A stretch of DNA of 64,000 nucleotides from CAWHNT01 sp963830775 (GCA_963830775.1 CAWHNT010000022.1:62001-126000); one strand, 5' to 3'. Counted from the first letter of the stretch, positions 8,541 through 18,108 are shown. Made by a program: numbers and translations. Notes: generated by a model not told the origin, from the letters alone.

Positions 8541-9137
8541 ATGCGGGTGCCGGAGACGCTGCGCCGCTGGTGGGACACGGCCACCAGCCCCGCCCGCCAT
8601 CTGAGCCTGGCCTTCCTCACGCTGGGCGGCTTCCTCGCCGGGGTGGTGTTCTGGGGCGGCTTCAACACGGCGCTCGAGGCCACCAACACCGAGACCTTCT
8701 GCGTGAGCTGCCACGAGATGCGGGACAACGTGTTCGCCGAGCTCAAGGAGACGATCCACTACACCAACCGCTCGGGTGTCCGCGCCAGCTGCCCGGACTG
8801 CCATGTCCCGCACGAGTGGACGGTGAAGATCGCGCGCAAGATGCAGGCCAGCAAGGAGGTGTGGGGCCATATCTTCGGGACGATCGATACCCGCGACGAG
8901 TTCGTGGGCCTGCGCCGCACGCTGGCCGAGCATGAGTGGGAGCGGATGAAGGCCAACAACTCCCTGGAATGCCGCAACTGCCATGGTGCCCAGTCCATGG
9001 ACATCACCCGCCAGGGTGCCCGTGCCGCCGCCGCGCACGAGCGCTTCCTCTTCACGGGCGAGCGCACCTGCATCGACTGCCACAAGGGGATCGCCCACCG
9101 CCTGCCCGACATGACGGGCGTGCCCGGGTGGAGATGA
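8541..9137 (+). CDS. napC: tetrahaem cytochrome NapC (quinol oxidase of the Nap system)
   Basis: 198 residues of the NapC/NirT family. A single N-terminal membrane anchor (about 21-43, LSLAFLTLGGFLAGVVFWGG) precedes four c-haem motifs: CVSCH (54-58), CPDCH (84-88), CRNCH (144-148) and CIDCH (177-181). It oxidises membrane quinol and feeds NapB. It starts 3 bases after napB ends. No napG or napH is present, so quinol oxidation in this cluster rests on NapC alone. Confidence 0.95.
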   Translation: MRVPETLRRWWDTATSPARHLSLAFLTLGGFLAGVVFWGGFNTALEATNTETFCVSCHEMRDNVFAELKETIHYTNRSGVRASCPDCHVPHEWTVKIARKMQASKEVWGHIFGTIDTRDEFVGLRRTLAEHEWERMKANNSLECRNCHGAQSMDITRQGARAAAAHERFLFTGERTCIDCHKGIAHRLPDMTGVPGWR

Positions 9138-9142
9138 GCGCC

Positions 9143-9688
9143 ATGCGCCGGCTGCCCCTTGCCGTCCTTCTCCTTGTGGCCGTTCTCGCCATGGCATCGC
9201 GGGCACCGGCCCAGGATGCCGGCGGCACGGCGCCCTCCGCCGGCCAGGTGCAGGCGCTGGACCCGCGCAGCTTCATCGAGCTCGCTGCGAGCCTCGCCAT
9301 GTTCGAGATCGAGGCCGGCGGTCAGGCCCTGCAGAAGGTCGCCCATCCCGGGCTCCTGGCGCTCGCCCGCGACACGGTCCGGCTGCAGAGCGAGATCCTG
9401 GAGCGCCTGCGCCCGGCGGCACAGGAGCGTGCGCTGCTCCTGCCCGCCTCCATGTCCCTGGAGCACCGCGCCGTGCTCGATGGCCTGACCCCTCTGGACG
9501 GCGAGGAGCTCGCCCGGCGCTACGCGCAGGCGCAGACCCAGGCTCTTGGCCAAGCCCTTGCCCTTTATCGGGCAGCTTCGGGTCAGGACGAGGATCCGGG
9601 CCTGAGGACGCTGGCCGCTGAGCTGCTGCCGCGTCTGGAGCAGCAGGCGCAGGCCGCAGGTGCGGCGCAGGAGGCGGTGGCACCCTAG
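9143..9688 (+). CDS. DUF4142-like periplasmic protein
   Basis: 181 residues with a signal peptide (MRRLPLAVLLLVAVLAMASRAPAQ) and a helical domain starting FIELAASLAMFEIEAGGQAL, as in DUF4142 ferritin-like proteins. No metal-binding residues stand out. The start at 9143 is chosen over an in-frame ATG at 9134 because GGTGGAG lies 9 bases before it and directly abuts the earlier one. It follows napC without a gap and probably ends the nap transcript; a link to nitrate respiration is positional only. A 12-base palindrome GTGCCCGGGCAC (9695-9706) follows the stop. Confidence 0.65.
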   Translation: MRRLPLAVLLLVAVLAMASRAPAQDAGGTAPSAGQVQALDPRSFIELAASLAMFEIEAGGQALQKVAHPGLLALARDTVRLQSEILERLRPAAQERALLLPASMSLEHRAVLDGLTPLDGEELARRYAQAQTQALGQALALYRAASGQDEDPGLRTLAAELLPRLEQQAQAAGAAQEAVAP

Positions 9689-9771
9689 CCCTGCGTGCCC
9701 GGGCACCCCATCTCTGCTCGCGCACCGGAGGCCATGCGCTCGCCCATCTCGGGAGGCCAGCGGAGAAAGTG

Positions 9772-10791
9772 ATGGACTACGTTCCCCTGGGTCGCAGCGG
9801 CCTCAAGGTCTCGCCCTTGTGCCTCGGCACCATGATGTTCGGCGGCCCGACCGACGAGCAGGATTCCGGCCGGATCATCGCCACCTCGCGCGAGGCGGGC
9901 ATCAACTTCATCGACACCGCCGACGTCTATGTCGAGGGCCGCTCGGAGGAGATCACCGGCCGCGCCATCGCTCCTGAGCGCAGCCGCTGGGTGCTGGCGA
10001 CCAAGGTCTGCAACCCGATGGGCGAGGGACCGAACGATCGCGGCCTCTCGCGGCGCTGGCTGATGCTCGCCTGCGAGGCCAGCCTGCGCCGCCTCGGGAC
10101 CGACTGGATCGACGTCTACTACCTGCACAAGGAGGACCACTCCACACCGCTCGAGGAGACGGTGAACGCCGTCGGCGACCTGATCCGCCAGGGCAAGATC
10201 CGCTATCTCGGCCTCTCCAACTTCCGCGCCTGGCGGATCGCCGAGATCGTCCGCCTGTGCGACCGGGCCGGCATCGACCGGCCGCTCGTGCTCCAGCCCT
10301 ACTACAACGCGCTCAACCGCATGCCGGAGACCGAGCTCCTCCCGGCCTGCGCCCATTACGGGCTGGGCGTGGTGCCCTACAGCCCGCTCGCCCGCGGCGT
10401 GCTCACCGGCAAGTACGACCCCGACGCGCCGCCGCCGACCGAGACCCGCGCCGGCCGGCAGGACAAGCGGATGATGCAGACGGAGTGGCGGCGCGAGAGC
10501 CTCGTCATCGCCCGCCAGCTGAAGGAGCATGCGGAAGCCAAGGGCATCACGCCGGGCCAGTTCGCGCTCGCCTGGCTGCTCAACAACCGGCTCGTGACCT
10601 CGCCTATCGTGGGCCCGCGCACGCTGGAGCAGATGCAGGACTATCTGGGTGCTTTGCGCTACCGGTTCACGGCCGAGGACGAGGCCCTGGTGGACCGGTT
10701 GGTCGTCACCGGCCATCCGTCGACGCCGGGCTACAACGATCCGGCCTACCCGATCGAAGGCCGCATCCCTCGCTCCGGATCGGCGTCTTAG
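9772..10791 (+). CDS. aldo/keto reductase
   Basis: A 339-residue NADPH-dependent oxidoreductase of the AKR superfamily with a TIM-barrel layout. The catalytic tetrad is visible: Asp48 and Tyr53 in FIDTADVYVEG, Lys78 in VLATKVCNP and His119 in DVYYLHKEDH. The C-terminal IVGPRTLEQM segment is the usual cofactor-binding region. It starts at ATG 9772, with GGAG in the preceding bases. Sequence style (LGRSGLKVSPLCLGTMMFGG) matches the AKR11/12-like group of general carbonyl reductases. Substrate unknown. Confidence 0.9.
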   Translation: MDYVPLGRSGLKVSPLCLGTMMFGGPTDEQDSGRIIATSREAGINFIDTADVYVEGRSEEITGRAIAPERSRWVLATKVCNPMGEGPNDRGLSRRWLMLACEASLRRLGTDWIDVYYLHKEDHSTPLEETVNAVGDLIRQGKIRYLGLSNFRAWRIAEIVRLCDRAGIDRPLVLQPYYNALNRMPETELLPACAHYGLGVVPYSPLARGVLTGKYDPDAPPPTETRAGRQDKRMMQTEWRRESLVIARQLKEHAEAKGITPGQFALAWLLNNRLVTSPIVGPRTLEQMQDYLGALRYRFTAEDEALVDRLVVTGHPSTPGYNDPAYPIEGRIPRSGSAS

Positions 10792-10851
10792 GGCTTCGTT
10801 TACCGGTCCGGCTCTATGCTGCGGCCACTTGCATGCAGCGGAGCCTTGCCG

Positions 10852-11652
10852 ATGCCTTCCGAGAAGGCGCCCGTCCTGGCGGCGGCGATCCGTGCCGGTG
10901 GGCGGATCGCCGAGGATGACGTACGCACCTTGCGGCGTGCCATCTGGGGCGACGGCCGGGGCGTGGACCGCACCTGGGCGGCGACCCTCCTGGCCCTGCA
11001 CCGCGAGGTGCCGGACCGAGCTGGCTCCTGGGCCGAGCTCTACCGGGAGGCGCTGATCGAGTTCTTCCTCGATGGCCGCGGTGATGAGACGGTCGACGAG
11101 CCCGCGGCGGACATGCTCCTGCGGGAGATTGCTTCCGACGGCGTGGTCGCGGATACGACCGAGCTGCGGCTGCTCCTCGATCTCGTCTTCCGCGCCCGCC
11201 ACTGTCCGGCACGGCTCGTGGCTTTCGCCCGCGACTCCCTGCTCGCCAGCATCGCTGGCGGGACGGGCTCGCCGAGCGGGAAGGGCGGGCGGCAGCCTGG
11301 TGTCATCGATGCGGACGAGGTCGAGGCGATCCGCCGCCTCGTCTATGGCAGCGGCGGGGCCGACGGGATGCAGGTCGGCGAGGCCGAGGCCCTGTGGCTC
11401 GTCGACCTCGATCGGGCGACCGCAGCAGCCGACAACGTGCCGGACTGGGGGCAGCTCTTCGTCCGCGCGCTTGCCATGTACCTGCTGCTCGGGCGCGGCA
11501 CGGGTGAGCAGCTGGATCAGGCTGGGGTCGCCTGGATCCAGCAGCATCTGGACGGCGGCAAGGGCCTCACGTCCAACGGTCGCGCCCTGCTGGCCTATCT
11601 CCGGCGCGAGGCGCAGGAGGTCGACCCGGCCCTGACGGCACTCGCCGCCTGA
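10852..11652 (+). CDS. uncharacterised protein with two internal helical repeats
   Basis: 266 residues, no signal peptide or membrane span, no family I can name with confidence. Residues 17-93 and 150-233 are diverged copies: GRIAEDDVRTLRRAIWGDG...SWAELYREALIEFFL against GVIDADEVEAIRRLVYGSG...DWGQLFVRALAMYLL. A shorter related stretch lies between them (97-134) and a partial one at the C-terminus (238-254). The pattern of acidic DxDEV-like turns followed by amphipathic helices suggests an all-helical repeat fold, loosely like EF-hand or TerB-type proteins. The ATG at 10852 has CGGAG 9 bases upstream. Confidence 0.6.
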   Translation: MPSEKAPVLAAAIRAGGRIAEDDVRTLRRAIWGDGRGVDRTWAATLLALHREVPDRAGSWAELYREALIEFFLDGRGDETVDEPAADMLLREIASDGVVADTTELRLLLDLVFRARHCPARLVAFARDSLLASIAGGTGSPSGKGGRQPGVIDADEVEAIRRLVYGSGGADGMQVGEAEALWLVDLDRATAAADNVPDWGQLFVRALAMYLLLGRGTGEQLDQAGVAWIQQHLDGGKGLTSNGRALLAYLRREAQEVDPALTALAA

Positions 11653-11778
11653 GCGCCGGAGAATCACGCGTGGCTTGCGACCAATCCGCCGTGAGCGGCT
11701 GCGGGATTGCTGCGGCACGCGCTCGTCGCTTATGGAAGCGCGCCGTCCGGGGGTGCCGGCGAAGCAGCGGGAAGGCCG

Positions 11779-12957
11779 ATGCGGCTCCTGGTCGTGAATT
11801 ACGAGTATCCGCCGCTGGGCGGTGGCGGAGGTGTCGCGACCCGCGACATCGTGGAGGCTCTGGCGAAGCATCACGGGATCGAGGTGCACGTCCTGACCTC
11901 CGGGGGTCCCGGGCTCCCGGCCGAGGAGGTGGTGGGGGGCGTGCGGGTGTTCCGGGCACCGGTCCTGGGGCGCGACGCGCGCTCGACCGCGTCGATCCTG
12001 TCGATGATCTCCTTCTGGCCGATCGGTGTGCGGCACGGGCGCACCCTGCTCGAGCGCACCCGCTACGACATGGTCAACACCTGGTTCGCGGTGCCGAGCG
12101 GGCCCACCGGCGTGCAGCTCGCCCGTCGGGCCGGCGCGCCGCATGTCGTGACGCTGGCCGGGGGCGACATCTACGATCCCTCGAAATGGTACACGCCCGA
12201 CAAGAACCCGGTCCTGGCGCAGGTGGTGAAATGGGTGCTGCGCTCATGCGATGCCCCGATCTCCTGCTCGACCGACCTCGCCCGGCGCACGCGCGACCTC
12301 TATGGCTATACGGGCCCGATCGAGGTGATTCCGCACGGCAGCGATGCGCCGGTCTTCCCGCCGGCGGACCGGGCAGCACTCGGCCTCGACCCGGCGCTGA
12401 TCTACGTGATCGCGGTCGGCCGGCTCGTCCGGCGCAAGAACCTGGGCGTGCTGATCGAGGCGCTGGCGGACCTGGGCCGGGCCGACATGCGCCTCCTGGT
12501 CGTGGGCGACGGGCCCGAGCAGAAGCCGCTGGAGGCGTTGGCGCGCGAGCGCGGCCTTGCCGGGCAGGTCGAGTTCCGGGGCTTCGTGCCCGAGCAGGTG
12601 AAGTACCAGCTGCTCGCCAATGCCGACATCTTCGCCCTGCCCTCGCTGCACGAGGCCTTCGGGCTCGTCTATCTCGAGGCCATGCATTGCGGCCTGCCGG
12701 TGATCGCGGCCAAGCCCGGCGGTCAGGAGGACTATCTGGAGGAGGGCGTCACCGGCTTCCTCATGGCCCCGGACGACCGGGGCGGCCTCACACGGGCGCT
12801 GGCCCGGCTGAGCGAGGACCCGGCGCTGCGCAAGCGCATGGGTGCTTACAACCTGGAACGGGCGAAGGGCTTCAGCGCCGCGCACGCGGCCGACCGCTAT
12901 GTGGCGGCGTTCGAGAAGCTGCTCAGCAGGCGGCCCGGTGCGCGGCAGGCGGCCTGA
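11779..12957 (+). CDS. glycosyltransferase family 4
   Basis: A 392-residue GT-B glycosyltransferase. The N-terminal acceptor domain starts MRLLVVNYEYPPLGGGGGVA, a typical GT4 opening. The C-terminal donor domain has IAVGRLVRRKNLGVLIEAL, LLVVGDGPEQ and the nucleotide-sugar EX7E-type motif in HEAFGLVYLEAM (Glu residues 7 apart). It probably adds a sugar to a lipid-linked polysaccharide precursor on the cytoplasmic face. The start at 11779 is supported by GGGAAGG upstream. It heads a block with a methyltransferase, GlpD-like oxidase and Wzc kinase. Confidence 0.88.
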   Translation: MRLLVVNYEYPPLGGGGGVATRDIVEALAKHHGIEVHVLTSGGPGLPAEEVVGGVRVFRAPVLGRDARSTASILSMISFWPIGVRHGRTLLERTRYDMVNTWFAVPSGPTGVQLARRAGAPHVVTLAGGDIYDPSKWYTPDKNPVLAQVVKWVLRSCDAPISCSTDLARRTRDLYGYTGPIEVIPHGSDAPVFPPADRAALGLDPALIYVIAVGRLVRRKNLGVLIEALADLGRADMRLLVVGDGPEQKPLEALARERGLAGQVEFRGFVPEQVKYQLLANADIFALPSLHEAFGLVYLEAMHCGLPVIAAKPGGQEDYLEEGVTGFLMAPDDRGGLTRALARLSEDPALRKRMGAYNLERAKGFSAAHAADRYVAAFEKLLSRRPGARQAA

Positions 12958-12978
12958 CTGTGACCCGACTGCATCATA

Positions 12979-13013
12979 GCTCCGGCATGGCTTGTGCTAA
13001 AGACCGCCGGAGC
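12979..13013. repeat. 8-bp inverted repeat before the methyltransferase gene
   Basis: GCTCCGGC (12979-12986) and GCCGGAGC (13006-13013) are perfect complements separated by 19 bases, ending just before the GGAG ribosome site of the methyltransferase gene. No T-run follows. It could form a hairpin that attenuates or protects the message, or serve as an operator. Confidence 0.4.
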
Positions 13014-13030
13014 ATGGAGTGGAGCGATCG

Positions 13031-13819
13031 GTGACGAGCTTGCAGCAGGCAGAGATCATCACGCGGCCGGGCCCGGTTGCGGCCGAGCGGCCGGCCGGCC
13101 GCCGCCTCGCGGCGCGGCTGGAACCGTTCGATTCCTACTGGCAGGCGCCCAAGGATGTGGAGAGCGGCTACGCCAAGTTCGCCGCCTACTATCGTCACAA
13201 CTACCTGAAGCACCTGCCGGCCGACCGCTCGGTGCGGATCCTGGTCGTGAGCTGCGGCGCCGGCTACCTGGTCGATGTCCTGAACAAGGAAGGCTACCGC
13301 AACGTGGTCGGCATCGATTCCGATCCGGCCAAGATCGCCCATGCCCGCCGGCGCAACCTCGCCTGCCAGACCAGCGAGGCCTTCCCCTTCATCGAGCAGA
13401 ACCGCGAGCCGTTCGACGTCATCATCCCCGAGCAGGAGCTCAATCATCTCACGCTCGACGAGATGATCGACTTCCTGGCGCTGTGCCGGCGCAACCTGCG
13501 CCCGAACGGCCTGATCGTCGTCTACGGCCTGAACGGTGCCAACCCGCTCGTCGGCTCGGAGAACCTCGCCCATAACATCGACCATTTCAGCACCTTCACC
13601 GACTACAGCCTGCGGCAGGTGCTCGAGCTGGCGGGCTTCCGCGACATCCGGGTCATGCCGCTCAAGCTCTATGTCTTCTGGAAGAACCCGCTGAACTATG
13701 TGGGCCTGGCCGTGACCACGCTGCTGGAGCTGTTCTTCCGCGCCTGCTTCATCCTCTACGGCAAGGACGTCAAGGTGCTGACCAAGAAGCTCGCCGCCAC
13801 GGCACGAGCCCCGGCCTGA
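13031..13819 (+). CDS. class I SAM-dependent methyltransferase
   Basis: About 262 residues. The SAM-binding motif I is ILVVSCGAGYLVDVL, followed by VVGIDSDP (motif II) and FDVIIPEQELNHL. The C-terminus has a hydrophobic stretch (NYVGLAVTTLLELFFRACFIL) that may associate with the membrane. GTG at 13031 is preferred over GTG 13019 because GGAG lies 6 bases before it. Position between a glycosyltransferase and polysaccharide export genes suggests methylation of a sugar or lipid-linked glycan; the substrate is not known. Confidence 0.8.
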   Translation: MTSLQQAEIITRPGPVAAERPAGRRLAARLEPFDSYWQAPKDVESGYAKFAAYYRHNYLKHLPADRSVRILVVSCGAGYLVDVLNKEGYRNVVGIDSDPAKIAHARRRNLACQTSEAFPFIEQNREPFDVIIPEQELNHLTLDEMIDFLALCRRNLRPNGLIVVYGLNGANPLVGSENLAHNIDHFSTFTDYSLRQVLELAGFRDIRVMPLKLYVFWKNPLNYVGLAVTTLLELFFRACFILYGKDVKVLTKKLAATARAPA

Positions 13820-13827
13820 GCTTCGGC

Positions 13828-15582
13828 ATGCAGCGTGATCTCGAGGCGCTGGCGGACGGCGTCTTCGACCTCGTCGTGATCGGCGGCGGCATGTTCGGTG
13901 CGGCCGCGGCCCTCGACGCGGCCCAGCGCGGGCTGCGCACGGCGCTGGTCGAGCGCGGCGACTTCTGCGGCGCCACCTCGGCCCACTCGTTCAAGATGCT
14001 GCATGGCGGGATCCGCTACCTGCAGCACGCCAACGTCCGCCGCATCCGGCAGTCTTCCGCGGCCCGAGGGGCCTTCCTCCGGGTGGCACCGCACTTGGCC
14101 CATCCTTTGCCGATCGTCGTCCCGACCTATGGCTCGGGCATGAAGAGCAAGCCCGTGCTGCGGGCCGGCATGGCGCTCTATGATGGGCTCACGCTCGGCC
14201 GCAACCGGGGTATCGCCGACCCGAGCCGGCGCATCCCGCCGGGCTGGTTCCTGGGCCGCGACGAGGTCAGGCGACGCTTTCCCGGGCTGCCCACCGACGG
14301 CCTGACCGGAGCCGGCGTCTTCTGCGACGGGCAGATGTATAACCCCGCCCGCCTCGTCCTGGCCTTCGTCCAGAGCGCTGCCGCCCTCGGCGCCGTCTGC
14401 GCCAACCATGTCGAAGCCACGGGCCTCGTCGTGCGCGAAGGCCGTGTCCAGGCGGTCGAGCTGCGGGACCAGCTCACCGGCGCCCGCTTCGACGTGCAGG
14501 CGCGCATGGTGGTGAACGCGGCCGGCCCCTACGCCCAGCGGATCCTGGCCGGCGCCCTGGGCAGCGGCCTGACGCCGCCCACACCGTTCTCGCGCGACGC
14601 CTACTTCATCGTCCCGCGCCCGGTGCTCGATGGCGATCACGCGCTGACCGTGCCGTCGCGGACCCGGGACTCCGAAGCGATGGTCTCGCGCGGCACCCGC
14701 CACCTCTTCCTCGTCCCCTGGCGCGGGGTCACCCTGGTCGGGGTCTGGCACAAGGTCTATCCCGGCGACCCCGACCGCTACGAGATCGCCGAGGCCGAGC
14801 TGGAGCGCTGGATCGCCGAGATCAACGAGGCCTATCCGGCGGCCCAGCTGAACATCGATGAGGTCGCACTCGGCAGCGCCGGCCTCGTGCCCTTCGGGGA
14901 GCACGACCCGGCAGCGCAGAGCCTGAAGTTCGCCCACAGCTCGCGCATCGTCGACCATGCGGCCGAGCGGCAGCTGGAAGGCCTCATCACCCTGATCGGG
15001 GTCCGCTACACGACCGGACCCGCTGATGCCGTCGAGGTGGTCGACCTCGCCGGCCGGCATCTCGGTCGCGATTTGCCCCGCTCCCGCCTGGCCTGGACGC
15101 CGGTGCGTGGGGGCGATGTCGCGGACTTCGAGGCACTCGTGCGTGAGATCGCGCAATCTGCACCCCCGGGTACGGATGCGGCAGCGGTCCGTGCCCTGGC
15201 CCACAATCACGGCTCGGCCTATGCTGAGGTGCTTGCACTTTCGGGCAGTCGGCCCGACTTGGGCCAGCCTCTCGCAGGCACTTCGGTGCTCCGGGCCGAA
15301 ATCGTGCATGCGATGCAGGAGGAGATGGCGGCGAGCCTGGCCGACGTCGTGTTCCGGCGCACGGACCTGTGCACGGCGGGCTTTCCGAGCCTCGCCACCT
15401 TACGCGAGGCAGCCGAGGTCATGGCCGGCACGGCCGGCTGGACCTCGCCGCGGATGGCGGCCGAGCTGGACTACGTGCTGGAGAAGCTGGCCCTGGCACG
15501 CACCGGTCGTGCCCTGCTCGCCGATGGCAGCCTGCCGCGCAGGACGCAAGCGCCCGAGGCGGCGCTCGCGGGTGCCGGGTGA
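13828..15582 (+). CDS. GlpD-like FAD-dependent glycerol-3-phosphate dehydrogenase/oxidase
   Basis: 584 residues. The N-terminal FAD Rossmann motif is DLVVIGGGMFGAAAALDAA (14-32), then LVERGDFCGATSAHSFKMLHGG, a GlpD hallmark (family: GDFASGTSSRSTKLIHGG). The DAO-type barrel carries VNAAGPYAQRIL, and a C-terminal helical domain ends the protein, as in aerobic GlpD. The enzyme normally oxidises glycerol-3-phosphate to DHAP at the membrane and passes electrons to quinone. Here it lies in a polysaccharide block rather than a glp operon, so the natural substrate may be a different phosphorylated polyol or glycan unit. Confidence 0.75.
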   Translation: MQRDLEALADGVFDLVVIGGGMFGAAAALDAAQRGLRTALVERGDFCGATSAHSFKMLHGGIRYLQHANVRRIRQSSAARGAFLRVAPHLAHPLPIVVPTYGSGMKSKPVLRAGMALYDGLTLGRNRGIADPSRRIPPGWFLGRDEVRRRFPGLPTDGLTGAGVFCDGQMYNPARLVLAFVQSAAALGAVCANHVEATGLVVREGRVQAVELRDQLTGARFDVQARMVVNAAGPYAQRILAGALGSGLTPPTPFSRDAYFIVPRPVLDGDHALTVPSRTRDSEAMVSRGTRHLFLVPWRGVTLVGVWHKVYPGDPDRYEIAEAELERWIAEINEAYPAAQLNIDEVALGSAGLVPFGEHDPAAQSLKFAHSSRIVDHAAERQLEGLITLIGVRYTTGPADAVEVVDLAGRHLGRDLPRSRLAWTPVRGGDVADFEALVREIAQSAPPGTDAAAVRALAHNHGSAYAEVLALSGSRPDLGQPLAGTSVLRAEIVHAMQEEMAASLADVVFRRTDLCTAGFPSLATLREAAEVMAGTAGWTSPRMAAELDYVLEKLALARTGRALLADGSLPRRTQAPEAALAGAG

Positions 15583-15815
15583 TGGGAGTGACCGCCCAAG
15601 CGTCGCCCGCATGCAACGCCGGGCTTCCAGGCGTGCGGGCGGGTGCCGAGTCAGTGAGTTATCGCATTGCGGGCATGGGTCCGCGATGCCAGATAGGCTT
15701 GAACCGGCGGGATTCAGTTCCCGAACGTGCGGTGTTGCTGTATTTTGGAACCTAGGGCGGCAGGACGCGCCGGCACCGGCGGGTGCAGGCGAGGCGCCGC
15801 GAGCAGGTCGGACCG

Positions 15816-18098
15816 ATGCGGAAAGCGAGTGGCAAGCAGAAGGTTATCGGCGGCGACGCGGATGGCCTTTTCGGTGATGACGACACGATCGATCTTCTGA
15901 GCATCTTCGGCGTCCTGCGACGGCGAAAGTGGCTCATCATCGCCGTCTGCTTCATCGGCACGGCGATCGCAGCGGCGATCGGCCTGCAGATGACGCCGAC
16001 CTACACCGCCCGCGCGGGCGTGATGCTCAACTCGCGCGAGGCGCGGGTGATCAATGTCGAGGCGGTCATGGGCGGCCTGTCGCCCGGCGACACCGGCACG
16101 CTCTCCACCCAGATCGGCCTGATCAGCTCGCGCACCTTCCTGGCGCGGGTGATGGACGACCTGCATCTCTTCGACGATCCGGAGTTCAATGTCGCCCTGC
16201 GGGCCAATCAGAGCGAGCAGGGCGGCGACATGCTGGCGGCCCTCACCGACCCGCTCAGCAGCTTGATGAGCCTCCTGCCGCACGAGTGGCTGATCGCCAC
16301 CGGACTGGCGAAGGAGGCACGGCCGGTGCTCGAGATCGATGCGCCGCGGCTCGGGCGCGAGGCGGCCCTCAACGTCTTCGCCGGCAAGCTCGCCGTCGTC
16401 CAGGATTCGGACTCCTACCTGATCAGCGTCACCTACACCTCGCAGGATCGCGAGAAGGCAGCGCTGATCGCCAACCGCGTCGCCGAGATGTACGTGGCCG
16501 ACCAGCTCAACACGAAGCTGGTCGCGACCGACCGGGCTTCCGGCTGGCTGGAGGAGCGGCTGCAGACGCTCCGCGAGGAGGTTCGCCAGGCGGATCAGGC
16601 CGTCGCCGAGTACCAGACCAAGAACAACCTGGTCGCCAGCCAGGGCGTGATGCTGAACGACCAGGAGCTGTCGGACCTGAACCGGCAGCTGATCACGGCT
16701 CGCGCCGATCTTGCCGAGCGGCAGGCGAAGCTCCGGCTGGTGCGCGAGATGCGCAGCCGCGGCGAGGCGCTCGACGCCATGGCGGATGTGGCAAGCTCGC
16801 CTCTGATCTTGAACCTGCGCGAGCAGGAGGCGCAGCTGGTGCGGGAGGAGGCCGATCTCCGCTCGCTCTACGGTGCCCGGCACCCGCGCATGGTCAACCT
16901 CCAGAACGAGAAGTCGGACCTGGCGCAGAAGATCAAGGCCGAGATCAACCGCGTCACCCAGATCCTGGAGAACGACGTCCGCGTGGCCTCCAGCCGCGTC
17001 GGCTCGCTCGAGACCGCCCTGGGCGGACTCAAGAACCGGAGCTCGAAGGACCGCACGGCCGAGATCAAGCTCTCCGAGCTGCAGCGCAACGCGGAGGCGA
17101 ACCGACAGCTCTACGATACGTTCCTTGCCCGCTTCAAGGAGACCAAGGAGCAGCAGGACATCGTCCAGCCCGACGTGCGGGTGGTCACCGTGGCGGCACC
17201 GCCTACCTCGGCGAGCTCGCCCGGGCCCAAGCTGTTCACGGCGGCCGGGTTCACGGTCTCCTTCGTGCTGGGCTCCGTCCTGGCGCTCCTCCTGGAGCGG
17301 CTCGACCGCGGCATCCGCAGCGCCCGCGAGGTCGAGGCGATCCTGGGCCTGCCGACCTTCGGCCTGATCCCCAAGCTCGAGCGGCTGAAGCGGAACCAGA
17401 AGCCGCACCAGTACCTGCGCGAGAAGCCGCTCTCGGCCTATGCCGAATCGGTCCGGGCGGTGTTCACGGCCCTGAAGTCCGGCTCGCCCGGCGAGCACCC
17501 GAAGGTGTTCCTGGTCACCTCCTCGCTGCCCGAGGAAGGCAAGACCACGCTGGCCGTGAGCCTGGCCACGCTGGTGGCGCGCTCGAACAAGAAGGCGTTG
17601 ATCATCGACCTCGACCTCCGCCATCCGAGCATCCATCGCGAGCTCGGCTGGCAGGTCTCGGCCGGCATCGTCGAGTACATGTCGAACGAGCGCTCCCTCG
17701 AGGAGGTCATCCACCACGACCTCGAGACCGGGCTGCACTTCCTGCCGGTGAAGACGCAGACGACCAACCCGACCGACCTGCTCGAGAGCGAGCGCATGCG
17801 CCAGCTTATCGAGGTCTGCCGGGCGAACTACGACTACATCATCATCGACACGGCTCCGGTCGCCAGCGTCACCGACACCAAGGTGGCGGCCAGCCTCGCC
17901 GACAAGATCGTGTTCGTCGTCCACTGGGGGAAGACGATCGAGAGCGCTGCCCGCGACAGCCTGCAGTCACTGCGCGAGGCAGGTGTGGAGCCCGCGGGCG
18001 CAGTCCTCACCCAGATCGACCTGCGCAAGCACGCACAGTATGGCTATGGCGACATCGGCCAGTACTACAGCCGCAGCCAGCGCTACTACGTGAACTAG
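15816..18098 (+). CDS. polysaccharide co-polymerase / tyrosine autokinase (Wzc/ExoP type)
   Basis: 760 residues controlling chain length and export of a capsule or exopolysaccharide. Layout: N-terminal Wzz domain with a first membrane span (WLIIAVCFIGTAIAAAIGL), a long periplasmic coiled coil (about 230-430), a second span (FTAAGFTVSFVLGSVLALLL) and a cytoplasmic kinase. Kinase motifs: Walker A SSLPEEGKTT, Walker A-prime ALIIDLDLRHP, Walker B YIIIDTAPV. The tail has a tyrosine cluster (YGYGDIGQYYSRSQRYYVN), the autophosphorylation site. Start at 15816, with GAGCAGG about 8 bases upstream. The 233-base gap before it contains an AT-richer patch (tattttgg, 15741). Confidence 0.92.
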   Translation: MRKASGKQKVIGGDADGLFGDDDTIDLLSIFGVLRRRKWLIIAVCFIGTAIAAAIGLQMTPTYTARAGVMLNSREARVINVEAVMGGLSPGDTGTLSTQIGLISSRTFLARVMDDLHLFDDPEFNVALRANQSEQGGDMLAALTDPLSSLMSLLPHEWLIATGLAKEARPVLEIDAPRLGREAALNVFAGKLAVVQDSDSYLISVTYTSQDREKAALIANRVAEMYVADQLNTKLVATDRASGWLEERLQTLREEVRQADQAVAEYQTKNNLVASQGVMLNDQELSDLNRQLITARADLAERQAKLRLVREMRSRGEALDAMADVASSPLILNLREQEAQLVREEADLRSLYGARHPRMVNLQNEKSDLAQKIKAEINRVTQILENDVRVASSRVGSLETALGGLKNRSSKDRTAEIKLSELQRNAEANRQLYDTFLARFKETKEQQDIVQPDVRVVTVAAPPTSASSPGPKLFTAAGFTVSFVLGSVLALLLERLDRGIRSAREVEAILGLPTFGLIPKLERLKRNQKPHQYLREKPLSAYAESVRAVFTALKSGSPGEHPKVFLVTSSLPEEGKTTLAVSLATLVARSNKKALIIDLDLRHPSIHRELGWQVSAGIVEYMSNERSLEEVIHHDLETGLHFLPVKTQTTNPTDLLESERMRQLIEVCRANYDYIIIDTAPVASVTDTKVAASLADKIVFVVHWGKTIESAARDSLQSLREAGVEPAGAVLTQIDLRKHAQYGYGDIGQYYSRSQRYYVN

Positions 18099-18108
18099 GT
18101 CTGCCGCG

